From a virus, in the IMG/VR virus record IMGVR_UViG_3300020156_000007, positions 1 through 50,547 of that record: DNA of 50,547 nt. One strand, written 5' to 3'. Positions 1 to 6,455 of the stretch are shown in pieces. Made by a program: the position numbers and the translations under genes. The stretch's first letter is position 1, and every line of letters begins with the position of its first letter. The notes beneath the pieces are model-generated. The model was not told the DNA's origin, ran no database searches, and saw only the letters and a list, made by a program, of their open reading frames with translations.

Positions 1-127
1 ACTTCCCGGCCTGGTTGCCCGCGCTTCCCCTGGTGGGCCTGCTCCTGTTCGGGCTGGCGCGCCTTCTCATGGGCTACCCCGACCCCGGCTGCCCCTGATC
101 CTTCCTCCGTCCGTCGAGCGGCCCTCA
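1..127. repeat. Terminal direct repeat, left copy
   Basis: These 127 bases are identical to 50421-50547. The repeated segment holds the end of a small membrane-protein ORF that starts at 50354 and stops at 96-98 in this copy, so the gene is continuous across the junction. An exact odd-length overlap of 127 is what a de Bruijn assembler leaves on a circular or circularly permuted molecule. It is therefore more likely an assembly overlap than a biological terminal repeat. The real unit is then 50,420 bp. Confidence 0.95.
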
Positions 128-142
128 ACGCCGGCGGCGAGG

Positions 143-185
143 GCGCCCGGCCGGTTCGCCTCCTTTTCCGGCCGGGCGCTTCCCA
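143..185 (+). terminator. Terminator of the late/lysis operon
   Basis: A perfect 12-bp stem (143-154 with 168-179) of almost pure G/C encloses a 13-base loop and is followed by TTCCCATTT. It lies about 45 bases after the stop of the last lysis-region ORF when the circle is closed. The T tract is imperfect, so termination strength is uncertain, but position and stem favour the end of the late transcript. Confidence 0.7.
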
Positions 186-213
186 TTTCACCCTTCGCTC
201 ATGGAGTCCGCCG

Positions 214-444
214 ATGCGGAAGCTGACGTCATGGATCCTCGTCTGGGCGGCGCTCGCGTGCTGCTGCTTTCTGGCTGCTGACCTTGCTGGGCGCCACGCG
301 CTCACGCGGCAGAGTCCGGCGCAGCGGGCGATGAACGCCGACGACGGAGGCGTGACGTACTTTTACCCGGCCCGAACCGCTGGGCCGCCTGGCCCGGCCC
401 TGGCCCGCGCTGCGCGCGACCGCTGGCGAAGCGCCCGCGCCTGA
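214..444 (+). CDS. Small putative membrane/exported protein
   Basis: A 76-residue ORF. The first residues are basic (MRK) and followed by a hydrophobic stretch at about residues 6-23, rich in Ala, Cys and Leu, consistent with a signal anchor or signal peptide. The rest is Ala/Arg/Pro-rich with no domain I recognise. A GGAG lies about 8 bases before the ATG. The gene sits alone between the terminators at 143-185 and 473-504, so it would need its own promoter or read-through. In such GC-rich DNA chance ORFs are common, and I rate it as only probable. Confidence 0.45.
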   Translation: MRKLTSWILVWAALACCCFLAADLAGRHALTRQSPAQRAMNADDGGVTYFYPARTAGPPGPALARAARDRWRSARA

Positions 445-472
445 TCAAACTCCGCCCCTCGATGGGCCAGCA

Positions 473-504
473 ACGCCCCCGGCTTCGGCCGGGGGCGTTT
501 TCGT
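473..504 (+). terminator. Rho-independent terminator, copy 1
   Basis: A 10-bp G/C stem (474-483 with 488-497), a TTCG tetraloop and a TTTTCGTTT tail, with AA before the stem able to pair with the first two T. It ends the transcript of the 214-444 ORF. The same 32 bases recur at 1174-1205. Confidence 0.9.
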
Positions 505-733
505 TTGCTGTCCATTAGACGTGCGGTGCATTTCGTCTGCGTGTTTGACGGCAGTCACAAAAAGTGCGCCTAGTTGTCACGGTAGTGCCGGGAAATGGAC
601 TCTGGGGCCGCGCCACTACCCTGATGCCAGTTGCCTAACTGTGCGCTTTTCACTTGATCCACGAACAGTCGGCGGGACGTCAAATCTCGCCGTCGACTTG
701 CGACGCCTTGAAGGTGTCGCAGAGGGAGGAGTC

Positions 734-1138
734 ATGACGAAAACATCTGACAGACGTGGCGCGCTTAAGAGTGTCTTCCAGGCCAGCCTGGGAGTCGCCA
801 CCCTCGGCCTGCTCGGCACCGCTGCTGCAGCCCAGGAGGCCAGGCGGCCTTTCAAACCGCCGACGGGGACGGGCCCCTACGATCCGTTCGGCCCCGGCGG
901 CGAGGGACCACCGTGGCTGCAGGGCTGGCTGCGCAAGGCCAAGGGCAACCCGCAGATGCAGGGCGATTTCCTGGTCAGGGTCGGCCAAGGCATGCAGCGC
1001 GGGAACACGGAGGCGGTGATTCAGAAGTTCGCTGCCGAGAACGGCGGCGCTGGCGGTGAAAACCGCGGGATGAAGTGGCCGTGGAAGAAGGTCGTCGCGA
1101 TCATCCTGCGCGCCGTGGCCGAATGGCTCGACCCCTGA
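734..1138 (+). CDS. Small exported protein with Tat-like leader (moron candidate)
   Basis: A 134-residue protein. The start at 734 is chosen because GGAGGAG lies 4-5 bases upstream. The N-terminus has paired arginines (SDRRGALK) followed by a hydrophobic Ala/Leu/Gly segment at about residues 15-35 and a likely cleavage site near AAAAQEA, which resembles a twin-arginine signal. The mature part is Gly/Pro-rich. It ends in a basic-aromatic patch (MKWPWKK) and an amphipathic helix. I do not recognise the family. It is flanked by identical terminators and preceded by about 230 non-coding bases, so it is probably an independently transcribed moron gene that may be expressed in the lysogen. Confidence 0.7.
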   Translation: MTKTSDRRGALKSVFQASLGVATLGLLGTAAAAQEARRPFKPPTGTGPYDPFGPGGEGPPWLQGWLRKAKGNPQMQGDFLVRVGQGMQRGNTEAVIQKFAAENGGAGGENRGMKWPWKKVVAIILRAVAEWLDP

Positions 1139-1173
1139 TCGTTTCGGTCGGCCGGATAAGACGATGCCTTGGG

Positions 1174-1205
1174 ACGCCCCCGGCTTCGGCCGGGGGCGTT
1201 TTCGT
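1174..1205 (+). terminator. Rho-independent terminator, copy 2
   Basis: Identical over 32 bases to 473-504: a 10-bp stem, TTCG loop and TTTTCG tail. It closes the single-gene unit 734-1138. Two identical terminators 700 bp apart make a direct repeat around the exported-protein gene. Confidence 0.9.
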
Positions 1206-1336
1206 GTGTCTGGGCTCCATATCTGCCGTGTGACATGGCCTGTCGCTCGCGGGGCGAGAGCCTTGCGGGGCAACGGCCAGAACTGTCCCCAGCGCGTGTG
1301 ACTTTGTTCACCGCTAGGCGGCCATCATGAATGGAA

Positions 1337-1371
1337 ACGGCCCGCCGACGTTGCTAGCGTCGGCGGGCCGT
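1337..1371 (-). terminator. Strong hairpin terminator for leftward genes
   Basis: A perfect 14-bp stem (1337-1350 with 1358-1371) around a 7-base loop. Read leftward it is followed by TTTCC, so it fits the end of the leftward group 1439-3000. The stretch 1139-1438 holds only this hairpin and the rightward terminator at 1174; I see no gene there. Confidence 0.75.
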
Positions 1372-1438
1372 AAGGTGATGAGGGGAGGGGGACGGTTTCC
1401 TTAGGTGTCGAGCCCGGAGCCGACCTCTTCCCTCGGTC

Positions 1439-1570
1439 CTACTTCTTGCGGTTCGGCGCCTGGGTGAGGGCCGAGGCCGCTGCGGACTTCGCCGCTGCCG
1501 ATGACTTCGGGTCGCGAAGGACCTTCGACGCCGCGCTTGCGGCGGCCTTGCCAGTTTTTTCGTTAGCCAT
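1439..1570 (-). CDS. Small KTGK...ASKVLRD-type protein
   Basis: A 43-residue basic, Ala/Ser/Lys-rich protein beginning MANEKTGK, with ASKVLRD and AASALTQ segments and ending NRKK. Small proteins of this pattern recur on phages, plasmids and chromosomes of many proteobacteria; their function is not known to me. The internal ATG at 1570 is chosen over a longer reading frame because an AAGGA lies about 9 bases upstream and the family starts here. It is the last gene before the leftward terminator at 1337-1371. Confidence 0.8.
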   Translation of the reverse strand: MANEKTGKAAASAASKVLRDPKSSAAAKSAAASALTQAPNRKK

Positions 1571-1705
1571 GGTTAGTTTCCTTGACGGCCCGGGATTGGA
1601 CCGCGTCGGCAGCCTACGACTGATTCGATGCTCCACCAGTGAGAGAGGCCGGGGAAAAGTCGCGTCGTGCTGTGGATATGGTGGGTATGTCCGGGGCAAG
1701 GCCCG

Positions 1706-1900
1706 TCAGCCCGCCTTCCCCGCCGCGATCGCCAGGCACTCGCTCATCTGTCCGGCCGTCGCCGGATCCAGCGCGAAGCGATGCTCGGCCCCGTCCCGGT
1801 CGCGGATGATCAGCGCCACCATGCCGTCGGCCGAGAAGCCGGTGCGCCACTGGTCGACCAAGAGGAAGGGCAGGGCGTCGTCGTCGCCGGCGTCAGACAT
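1706..1900 (-). CDS. Small hypothetical protein coupled to the SRAP gene
   Basis: A 64-residue acidic protein. Its ATG overlaps the stop of the upstream SRAP gene by 8 bases, which suggests translational coupling. It has an acidic N-terminus (SDAGDDD), a beta-like stretch (MVALIIRDRDG) and a helical Ala-rich end. I do not recognise the family. Coding is supported mainly by the overlap and by a frame without rare composition. Confidence 0.6.
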   Translation of the reverse strand: MSDAGDDDALPFLLVDQWRTGFSADGMVALIIRDRDGAEHRFALDPATAGQMSECLAIAAGKAG

Positions 1901-2561
1901 CCGCCGCCGCCCGTTTCGTTTCCGGCGGCGCCAGCTCGACGCGGATGCTGCCCTCGGCCGAGCCCGTCAGCAGGGGCGCGACGTCGGCCTCAAGGTCCAG
2001 CCAGGTCGCCCAGTGTTCGCGCTCCAGCACGACGGGCTGGCGGTCGTGGTAGTTGGCCGCGTCCGGACCCGGCGCGCAGGTCAGCATGGTGAAGCTCTCC
2101 AGCGGCCCGTCCGGGCTGTTCCAGGTGTCCCACAGGCCGGGAAAGGCCATCCATTGGCCGTCGGCGCGGGTGAACAGCCATTTGGTCTTGGCGCCCTTCT
2201 CCCCGGTCCATTCGTAATAGCCGTCGGCCGGGACCAGGCAGCGCCGCCGCTTGAACGGCTCGCGGTAGGAGGCCGTCGTGGCGACCGTTTCCGACCGGGC
2301 GTTGGTGCACAGGAACTTGCGGCTGATCTCCTTCGAGAAGAACGGCACCAGGCCCCAGCGCATCTGGGCCAGCTCGACGCCGGCGGCGGGGTTGGCCGGA
2401 TCGACCGGCCGGAACACGACCGCCTTGTTGGTGGGGCGAATGTCGTCGCGCGGTTCCAGGTTGGGGATGCGCGCGGTGTCGAACTTCAGTGGAATCTTCA
2501 GCTGGCTGAAATCCTCGCTGTAGTCGGTCCAGCCCAGGCGGTTGCGGTAGCGGTTGCACAT
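1893..2561 (-). CDS. SRAP-domain protein (HMCES/YedK family)
   Basis: A 222-residue protein of the usual family length. It has the catalytic Cys at position 2 (MCNRY), the MRWGLVP block, NARSET, CLVPADGYYEW with the conserved Glu, and a C-terminal HDRQPV block (family consensus HDRMPV). Family members covalently trap abasic sites in single-stranded DNA through Cys2 and shield them from strand breakage; YedK is the E. coli member. Phages and prophages often carry a copy, perhaps to protect replicating single strands. The gene follows the secreted repeat protein by one base and overlaps the next ORF, so the three look like one leftward unit. Confidence 0.93.
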   Translation of the reverse strand: MCNRYRNRLGWTDYSEDFSQLKIPLKFDTARIPNLEPRDDIRPTNKAVVFRPVDPANPAAGVELAQMRWGLVPFFSKEISRKFLCTNARSETVATTASYREPFKRRRCLVPADGYYEWTGEKGAKTKWLFTRADGQWMAFPGLWDTWNSPDGPLESFTMLTCAPGPDAANYHDRQPVVLEREHWATWLDLEADVAPLLTGSAEGSIRVELAPPETKRAAADV

Positions 2562-2562
2562 G

Positions 2563-3000
2563 TCAGCGGAGGCTCAGCGGGCAGAGCTGGACGCTGGGGA
2601 TCGTCACCTCGCGGGCCGAGCCGGCGCAGTCGTAGCTGCAGGTCTTGTTCATGCCGCTGGTCCGCTCGCCGGTCTTGAGGCACATCGGCCCGCGCGGTCG
2701 GGTCTCGGCCGGTTGCTGGCGTGATCGGTTGGCCGTGGTCGCCCCGCCGCTGGTGCGCATGCTGATGGGGCAAAGGTCGGCCGAGCCCACGGTCTGGGAG
2801 GCTTCCGAGCCGCCGCAGTCGTAGTAGCAGATCTTGTTCATGCCGCTGATCCGCTCGCCCCTGTGGCTGCAGACCATCTGCACCCGCACCAGGGCGGGGT
2901 CGCCGGCGCGAGCGCCGCTCGCCGGGGACCGGGCCGTCTGGTCCAGGGCTGGTCCCGCCAGCATCCCCGCGGCCAGGGCTGCCGCCATCAACGCCTTCAT
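2563..3000 (-). CDS. Secreted cysteine-rich protein with two tandem repeats
   Basis: A 145-residue protein from the ATG at 3000. The first about 20 residues (MKALMAAALAAG...) form a clear signal peptide. The mature region contains two copies of a motif with pattern GERxSGMNKxCxYDCxGS, each followed by a T...LCP tail and each preceded by a Cys. Six cysteines are regularly spaced, suggesting periplasmic disulphides. Proteins with this motif occur in alphaproteobacterial genomes without an assigned role, as far as I recall. A copy of the 15-bp palindrome lies between the signal peptide and the first repeat. Expression in lysogens is plausible but unproven. Confidence 0.8.
   Translation of the reverse strand: MKALMAAALAAGMLAGPALDQTARSPASGARAGDPALVRVQMVCSHRGERISGMNKICYYDCGGSEASQTVGSADLCPISMRTSGGATTANRSRQQPAETRPRGPMCLKTGERTSGMNKTCSYDCAGSAREVTIPSVQLCPLSLR
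2908..2922. repeat. Dispersed 15-bp palindrome, copy 1 (centre C)
   Basis: GCGAGCGCCGCTCGC: 7-bp arms around one central base. It lies in frame inside the secreted-protein gene, in the linker after the signal peptide. Fifteen copies with unrelated flanks occur around the genome, 12 perfect and 3 with one end mismatch. At 15 bp an insertion does not disturb the frame. Confidence 0.9.
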
Positions 3001-3120
3001 CACCCGTCCTCCATCCCGGCCGAACACTGGGCGAGGCGGGTGTGCGGGGTCAAGCGCGCGGCGACACCCCGGCCTTGCGCTTCACAACGCCAGGCTGCAC
3101 GGTGCGCCGAGGGGAGTCTC

Positions 3121-3516
3121 ATGGAACTACTGATCGCCTGCATGCTGATCGGCCTCATTCCGGGCGTCATCGCGGCGTCCAGGGGGCACAATTTCCTGCT
3201 CTGGTGGCTGTTCGGCGCGGCGCTCTTCATCGTCGCCCTGCCGTGCTCCCTTTTCCTGAAGAGCCCGGAGCGCAAGGCCGAGGAAGACGCCCGCCGTGTG
3301 GCCCGGGACGCCGCGCTGGCGCAGCTGGTGGCGAACACGACGGCGGCCCAGGGCGCCGCGACCGCGGCCGCCGCCGCGCCGTCGGGCGACACCCGCGACT
3401 GTCCCTGGTGCGCCGAGACGATCAAGGCGGCGGCGAGGATCTGCCGCTTCTGCAATCGCGACGTCGACCCCGTCGAGCGGCTGGACCCTGCAGCCGCCTC
3501 TCCGGGGCCGGCGTGA
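3121..3516 (+). CDS. Membrane protein with C-terminal zinc ribbon
   Basis: A 131-residue protein from the ATG at 3121, which has AGGGGAG about 6 bases upstream. Two hydrophobic segments (about residues 3-20 and 26-45) are followed by a charged helix and an Ala-rich linker. A treble-clef-like zinc motif follows at about residues 98-115 (CPWCAETIKAAARICRFC). Two-helix proteins with a cytoplasmic CxxC...CxxC ribbon are common in bacteria and phages. I cannot assign a role, but envelope functions such as superinfection immunity fit. It is the only rightward gene in this leftward region and converges on 3521. Confidence 0.8.
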   Translation: MELLIACMLIGLIPGVIAASRGHNFLLWWLFGAALFIVALPCSLFLKSPERKAEEDARRVARDAALAQLVANTTAAQGAATAAAAAPSGDTRDCPWCAETIKAAARICRFCNRDVDPVERLDPAAASPGPA

Positions 3517-3520
3517 GGCT

Positions 3521-3817
3521 CTAGACCGGCGGATCCCGCCCCTCGAGCCTGAAGTACTGAACCGCGCCCGGCGGCCGGGCCGAGAAGTGTTCGAAGCCGG
3601 GGCAGGGCGGGTAGGCGTAGCAGCGCGAGCGGCGGTTCCAGAGGCTCACCTCCGGCCCCATGAAGCGGACGATCATGCCCAGGCGGACGATGCGCTTGCG
3701 GCGGCAGTGGTCGCACTCGGCCAGCACCTCCCAGTTCGAGCGCAGCATGGCGCCGACGCTCTCGTGGCCCGGCCGCCAGTCGGCCAGGGTCCAGCGATCC
3801 TTGTTGCGATGGCCCAT
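3521..3817 (-). CDS. Small CxxC zinc-type protein
   Basis: A 98-residue protein. The ATG at 3817 overlaps the preceding stop (TGATG), which fixes the start. It contains a CDHC pair (about residues 35-38), two more Cys near CYAYPPCPG and many aromatics, so it may bind one zinc. It is the last gene of the leftward operon that begins near 12113. Function unknown. Confidence 0.7.
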   Translation of the reverse strand: MGHRNKDRWTLADWRPGHESVGAMLRSNWEVLAECDHCRRKRIVRLGMIVRFMGPEVSLWNRRSRCYAYPPCPGFEHFSARPPGAVQYFRLEGRDPPV

Positions 3818-4119
3818 CAGTCCGGCTGGCGATCGAGCGGGAAGACGTCGTCGATGTTCGGGTCGACCGGCCGGGCGTTGGCGAAGCCGGGCTCCGGCGC
3901 GACCAGGCGTTCGATCAGGGTGGCGATCGCCCGGCCGGCGCACCGCTCGCCGCCGATGTAGCGCAGGCAGCGGGCCCGCCGCTCGGCCTCGGCCAGGGTG
4001 GTGACGCCGTAGGTCCGCACCAGGTGGCCGGTCGGCCGGTCCGACACCGCGCCGCAGCGCAGACAACGGAACTGCACGGCCATGCCGGGAAGGCCGGTGA
4101 TGTCGCGCGGCTCAGCCAT
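3817..4119 (-). CDS. Small zinc-finger-like protein
   Basis: A 100-residue protein with a CLRC pair near residue 18 and further Cys at RARCLRYIGGERC, a likely four-Cys zinc site. A helix with AEAERRARC lies between the Cys pairs. The start at 4119 is one base past the stop of the upstream gene. It neighbours two other small Cys-pair proteins. I would guess nucleic-acid or protein binding, without evidence for a target. Confidence 0.7.
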   Translation of the reverse strand: MAEPRDITGLPGMAVQFRCLRCGAVSDRPTGHLVRTYGVTTLAEAERRARCLRYIGGERCAGRAIATLIERLVAPEPGFANARPVDPNIDDVFPLDRQPD

Positions 4120-4120
4120 G

Positions 4121-4288
4121 TCAGCGCCCGAAGTCGGGATCGCCGCACTCCGGGCAGCTGGGCGCATGCACCAGCCAGACCCGGCTGGCCGGGCCCGTCG
4201 GCGCCGGCGTCGGCACGGCCAGCTGCACGAAGTCGCAGACCCCGCAGCGCAGGGCGACCGGGGCAGGGGCAGGAAGCGGATTGTCCAT
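4121..4288 (-). CDS. Very small zinc-ribbon protein
   Basis: A 55-residue protein containing CGVC and CPEC pairs separated by a Pro/Thr/Val-rich segment, the pattern of a minimal zinc ribbon. An in-frame ATG at 4330 would add 14 residues, but it falls directly at the palindrome-containing spacer, so 4288 is preferred without a strong ribosome site for either. It is first of the three overlapping small zinc-type genes. Confidence 0.6.
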   Translation of the reverse strand: MDNPLPAPAPVALRCGVCDFVQLAVPTPAPTGPASRVWLVHAPSCPECGDPDFGR

Positions 4289-4335
4289 GTTCAGACCAGG
4301 CAGGCGCCGACCGACCGGGCTGGCCGCCATCTAGA

Positions 4336-4350
4336 GCGAGCGCCGCTCGC
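4336..4350. repeat. Dispersed 15-bp palindrome, copy 2 (centre C)
   Basis: Perfect GCGAGCGCCGCTCGC in the 110-base spacer between the 4399-4776 gene and the small zinc-protein genes. Intergenic, no T tract. Confidence 0.9.
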
Positions 4351-4398
4351 GAGTCCAGAGGGTGTTCACGGGATGTTCCGGCCGTTCCTAGGCTTTCC

Positions 4399-4776
4399 CT
4401 AGCCTCGCAGGGCCTGCAGCAGCTGGCGGTACTCGCCTTCTGAGAGGCAAGTGCTGGCCTCCCAGAAACGGTCCCGCCCCCCATCGTCGGGCCCCAGCCA
4501 ATCCTCAAACGTTGACCGGCGTCCATCGGGCGCCACGACCACGTCGACGTAATCCAGATCGTCGCAGTCGTTGAATATTTCGACGGTCCAGCCGTTGGCG
4601 AGCCGCGCTACGACGTTGCCGCAGAAGACGTCTGCCCACGACCGCTCCAGCGTGAAGGTGACATCTCCCGTCGCCATAGCCCGCACTTGGGCCACGGCCT
4701 CCTCACGCGAGACGGCGGGGGTGACGGGCGGCGGGCGATAGCCCCATGTGTCGGTCATAGGCGCTTGGTCGCTCAT
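4399..4776 (-). CDS. Hypothetical protein with FNDCDDLDY motif
   Basis: A 125-residue protein. A central motif (IFNDCDDLDYVDVVVAPDGR) is followed by FEDW and a C-terminal helical segment. I recall the FNDCDxLDY...PDGR pattern from small uncharacterised proteins of pseudomonads and other proteobacteria (possibly the family called DUF7693), but cannot confirm this here. It begins 11 bases after the integrase stop, so it is co-transcribed with the integrase. Confidence 0.75.
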   Translation of the reverse strand: MSDQAPMTDTWGYRPPPVTPAVSREEAVAQVRAMATGDVTFTLERSWADVFCGNVVARLANGWTVEIFNDCDDLDYVDVVVAPDGRRSTFEDWLGPDDGGRDRFWEASTCLSEGEYRQLLQALRG

Positions 4777-4787
4777 CGCCTGCCCCC

Positions 4788-6452
4788 TTAAAAATCAAGC
4801 CGCAGCGCGACGGTCGGCGAAGTATGCCAGCGGCTGCAGTGGCCCCCAACCACCAACGCTCCTGTACAAAGCGAGCGGTCCAGGTGTTCGCCGGCGTCCA
4901 TGAGGCCGGCCAGTCTTCCATGCAGGATGAGGTCGACGGGGGCGCCGCGGGCGTCGGACGTGGGCTGGATCTCGATGCGGTCGATCAGGCCGCGGGCGAC
5001 GTCGACGAGGCGGCGGTCGGCGTCGGTAGACGACCGCGCGGCGTCGGACAGGTAGGCGTGCAGCTGCTCGACCTGGCGCCGCCATGCGGCGGCGGCTTCG
5101 GGGTGGAGCTGGATGGGGGCGTTGGCGGCGGCCTCGTCGGGGATGGCGGCGAGTTCGGCGCGGGCCTCGGCGGCCTCGGCGTTGGCCGCGGCGATGCGGG
5201 CGCGCACCTGGGCGGCCATGGGGTCGGCCTTGTCGAGGTCCAGCAGTTCGTCGAGCAGGCGCTCGGCCTTGCGCTCCAGCACTGCGATGCGCTTTTCCAG
5301 GGGCTGGCGACGGTTCACGGCGACGGCGCGCTGGGCGGCGGCGGCCCGGCGGTATTCCTCGACGTAGATCCGGACGGCCTCGGGATGCAGCAGGCGCTGC
5401 GACAGGCCCTCCAGCACGCGCCGCTCGACGTCTCGGCCGAGGACGATGCGGCGGTTCGTGCAGGCCGCCGGACCCTTCTCGCGCGCGGCGGCGCACTGCA
5501 GCCGGCCTCCGCTGGTCGCGGTGTAGGAGGCCCCGCAGCGGCATTTGAGCAGGCCCGACAGCAGCCCCGGACGGCGCACCAGGCGCTCGGGCCGGACGCC
5601 CGCCTCGCGGGCCTTGCGGGCGCGGACGCGGCGCCAGATCTCGTCGGGCACGATGCGCAGGTGCGGGGCCGGGGTGCGCTTCCACTGTTCCGGCGGCAGG
5701 GCGATGGAGCGTCGGGCGCCGGTGGCGCGGTCCTTGGTCTCGCGGATCCGGCCGTACACCTTCACCCCGGCATAGGCCTCGCTGTTCAGGATGCCGTTGC
5801 CGCGCTGGACCGAGCCGTTGATGCTGGAGCTGTTCCACATGCCGCCGCGCGGACCCGGAACGCCCTCGCGGTTCAGCTGGGCGGCGATGGCCCGGGGCGT
5901 CGCGCCGTCGGCGTAGGCCTCGCAGATCCGGCGCACGACGGCTGCCTCCTCCTCGACGATCACGACCTCGCCGCCCGGGCTGGAGCGGTATCCGTAGAGA
6001 CGCGAGCCGGTGGCCAGGCCTTTCTCGGCGTTGCTGGCCATGCCGCGTTTCGTCTTGGCCGACAGGGCGTCGAGGTAGAGTTCGTTCATCACCCCCTTGA
6101 GCCCGACCTCGAGGATGCCGATGGCGTCGGTCGAGAGGGTGGCGATGGCGATGCCGGCCGCGCGCAGCCGGTTGAAGACGTGGGCCTGGTGCTCGAGGTT
6201 GCGCGCGATGCGGTCCTCGTCCTCGGCCAGCAGGATGTCGAAGCCGCCGCGCTCGCCCAGGTCCAGGGCCGCGTTCAGGCCCGGTCGGTTGAACATGTGG
6301 GCGCCGGAGATCGCCGCATCGGAGAAGACGTCGACCACGGCCCAGCCCCGCGCGGCGGCGTGGCGTGTCAGGACCGCGACCTGGTCCTCGATCGAGCGGG
6401 CGTTCTGGCGGTCGGAGCTGTAGCGGGCGTAGAGGGCGACGCGGGCGGTCAT
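4788..6452 (-). CDS. Large serine recombinase (phage integrase)
   Basis: A 554-residue site-specific recombinase. The N-terminal resolvase fold has the catalytic signature YARYS with nucleophile Ser12 and conserved arginines (D-R near residues 78-82). A recombinase domain follows (about 150-270), with GxxLYGYR and the PxG..W.SS..I pattern. A zinc ribbon (about 300-335, with CRC and two later Cys) and a long Ala/Arg/Glu-rich coiled coil (about 360-440) complete the usual order. It should integrate and, with a directionality factor, excise the phage. No attP could be identified: the gene is packed between neighbours 3 and 11 bases away. It sits in the leftward operon with the RelA/SpoT gene. 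Confidence 0.95.
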   Translation of the reverse strand: MTARVALYARYSSDRQNARSIEDQVAVLTRHAAARGWAVVDVFSDAAISGAHMFNRPGLNAALDLGERGGFDILLAEDEDRIARNLEHQAHVFNRLRAAGIAIATLSTDAIGILEVGLKGVMNELYLDALSAKTKRGMASNAEKGLATGSRLYGYRSSPGGEVVIVEEEAAVVRRICEAYADGATPRAIAAQLNREGVPGPRGGMWNSSSINGSVQRGNGILNSEAYAGVKVYGRIRETKDRATGARRSIALPPEQWKRTPAPHLRIVPDEIWRRVRARKAREAGVRPERLVRRPGLLSGLLKCRCGASYTATSGGRLQCAAAREKGPAACTNRRIVLGRDVERRVLEGLSQRLLHPEAVRIYVEEYRRAAAAQRAVAVNRRQPLEKRIAVLERKAERLLDELLDLDKADPMAAQVRARIAAANAEAAEARAELAAIPDEAAANAPIQLHPEAAAAWRRQVEQLHAYLSDAARSSTDADRRLVDVARGLIDRIEIQPTSDARGAPVDLILHGRLAGLMDAGEHLDRSLCTGALVVGGHCSRWHTSPTVALRLDF

Positions 6453-6455
6453 GGG

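Noticed and set aside
1-127. Direct terminal repeats as packaged phage ends (T7-type).
   Set aside because: The length is an assembler k-mer value, the genes continue through it, and the terminase is of the cos-cutting GpA type.
241-256. A sixteenth palindrome copy (GGGCGGCGCTCGC inside the 214-444 ORF).
   Set aside because: It differs in the left arm (GGG instead of GAG) and lacks the outer bases; at this GC content such near matches are expected by chance.
521-733. An upstream extension of the exported-protein gene to 521.
   Set aside because: The strong ribosome site and the Tat-like leader both place the start at 734; the extension would bury the signal sequence.
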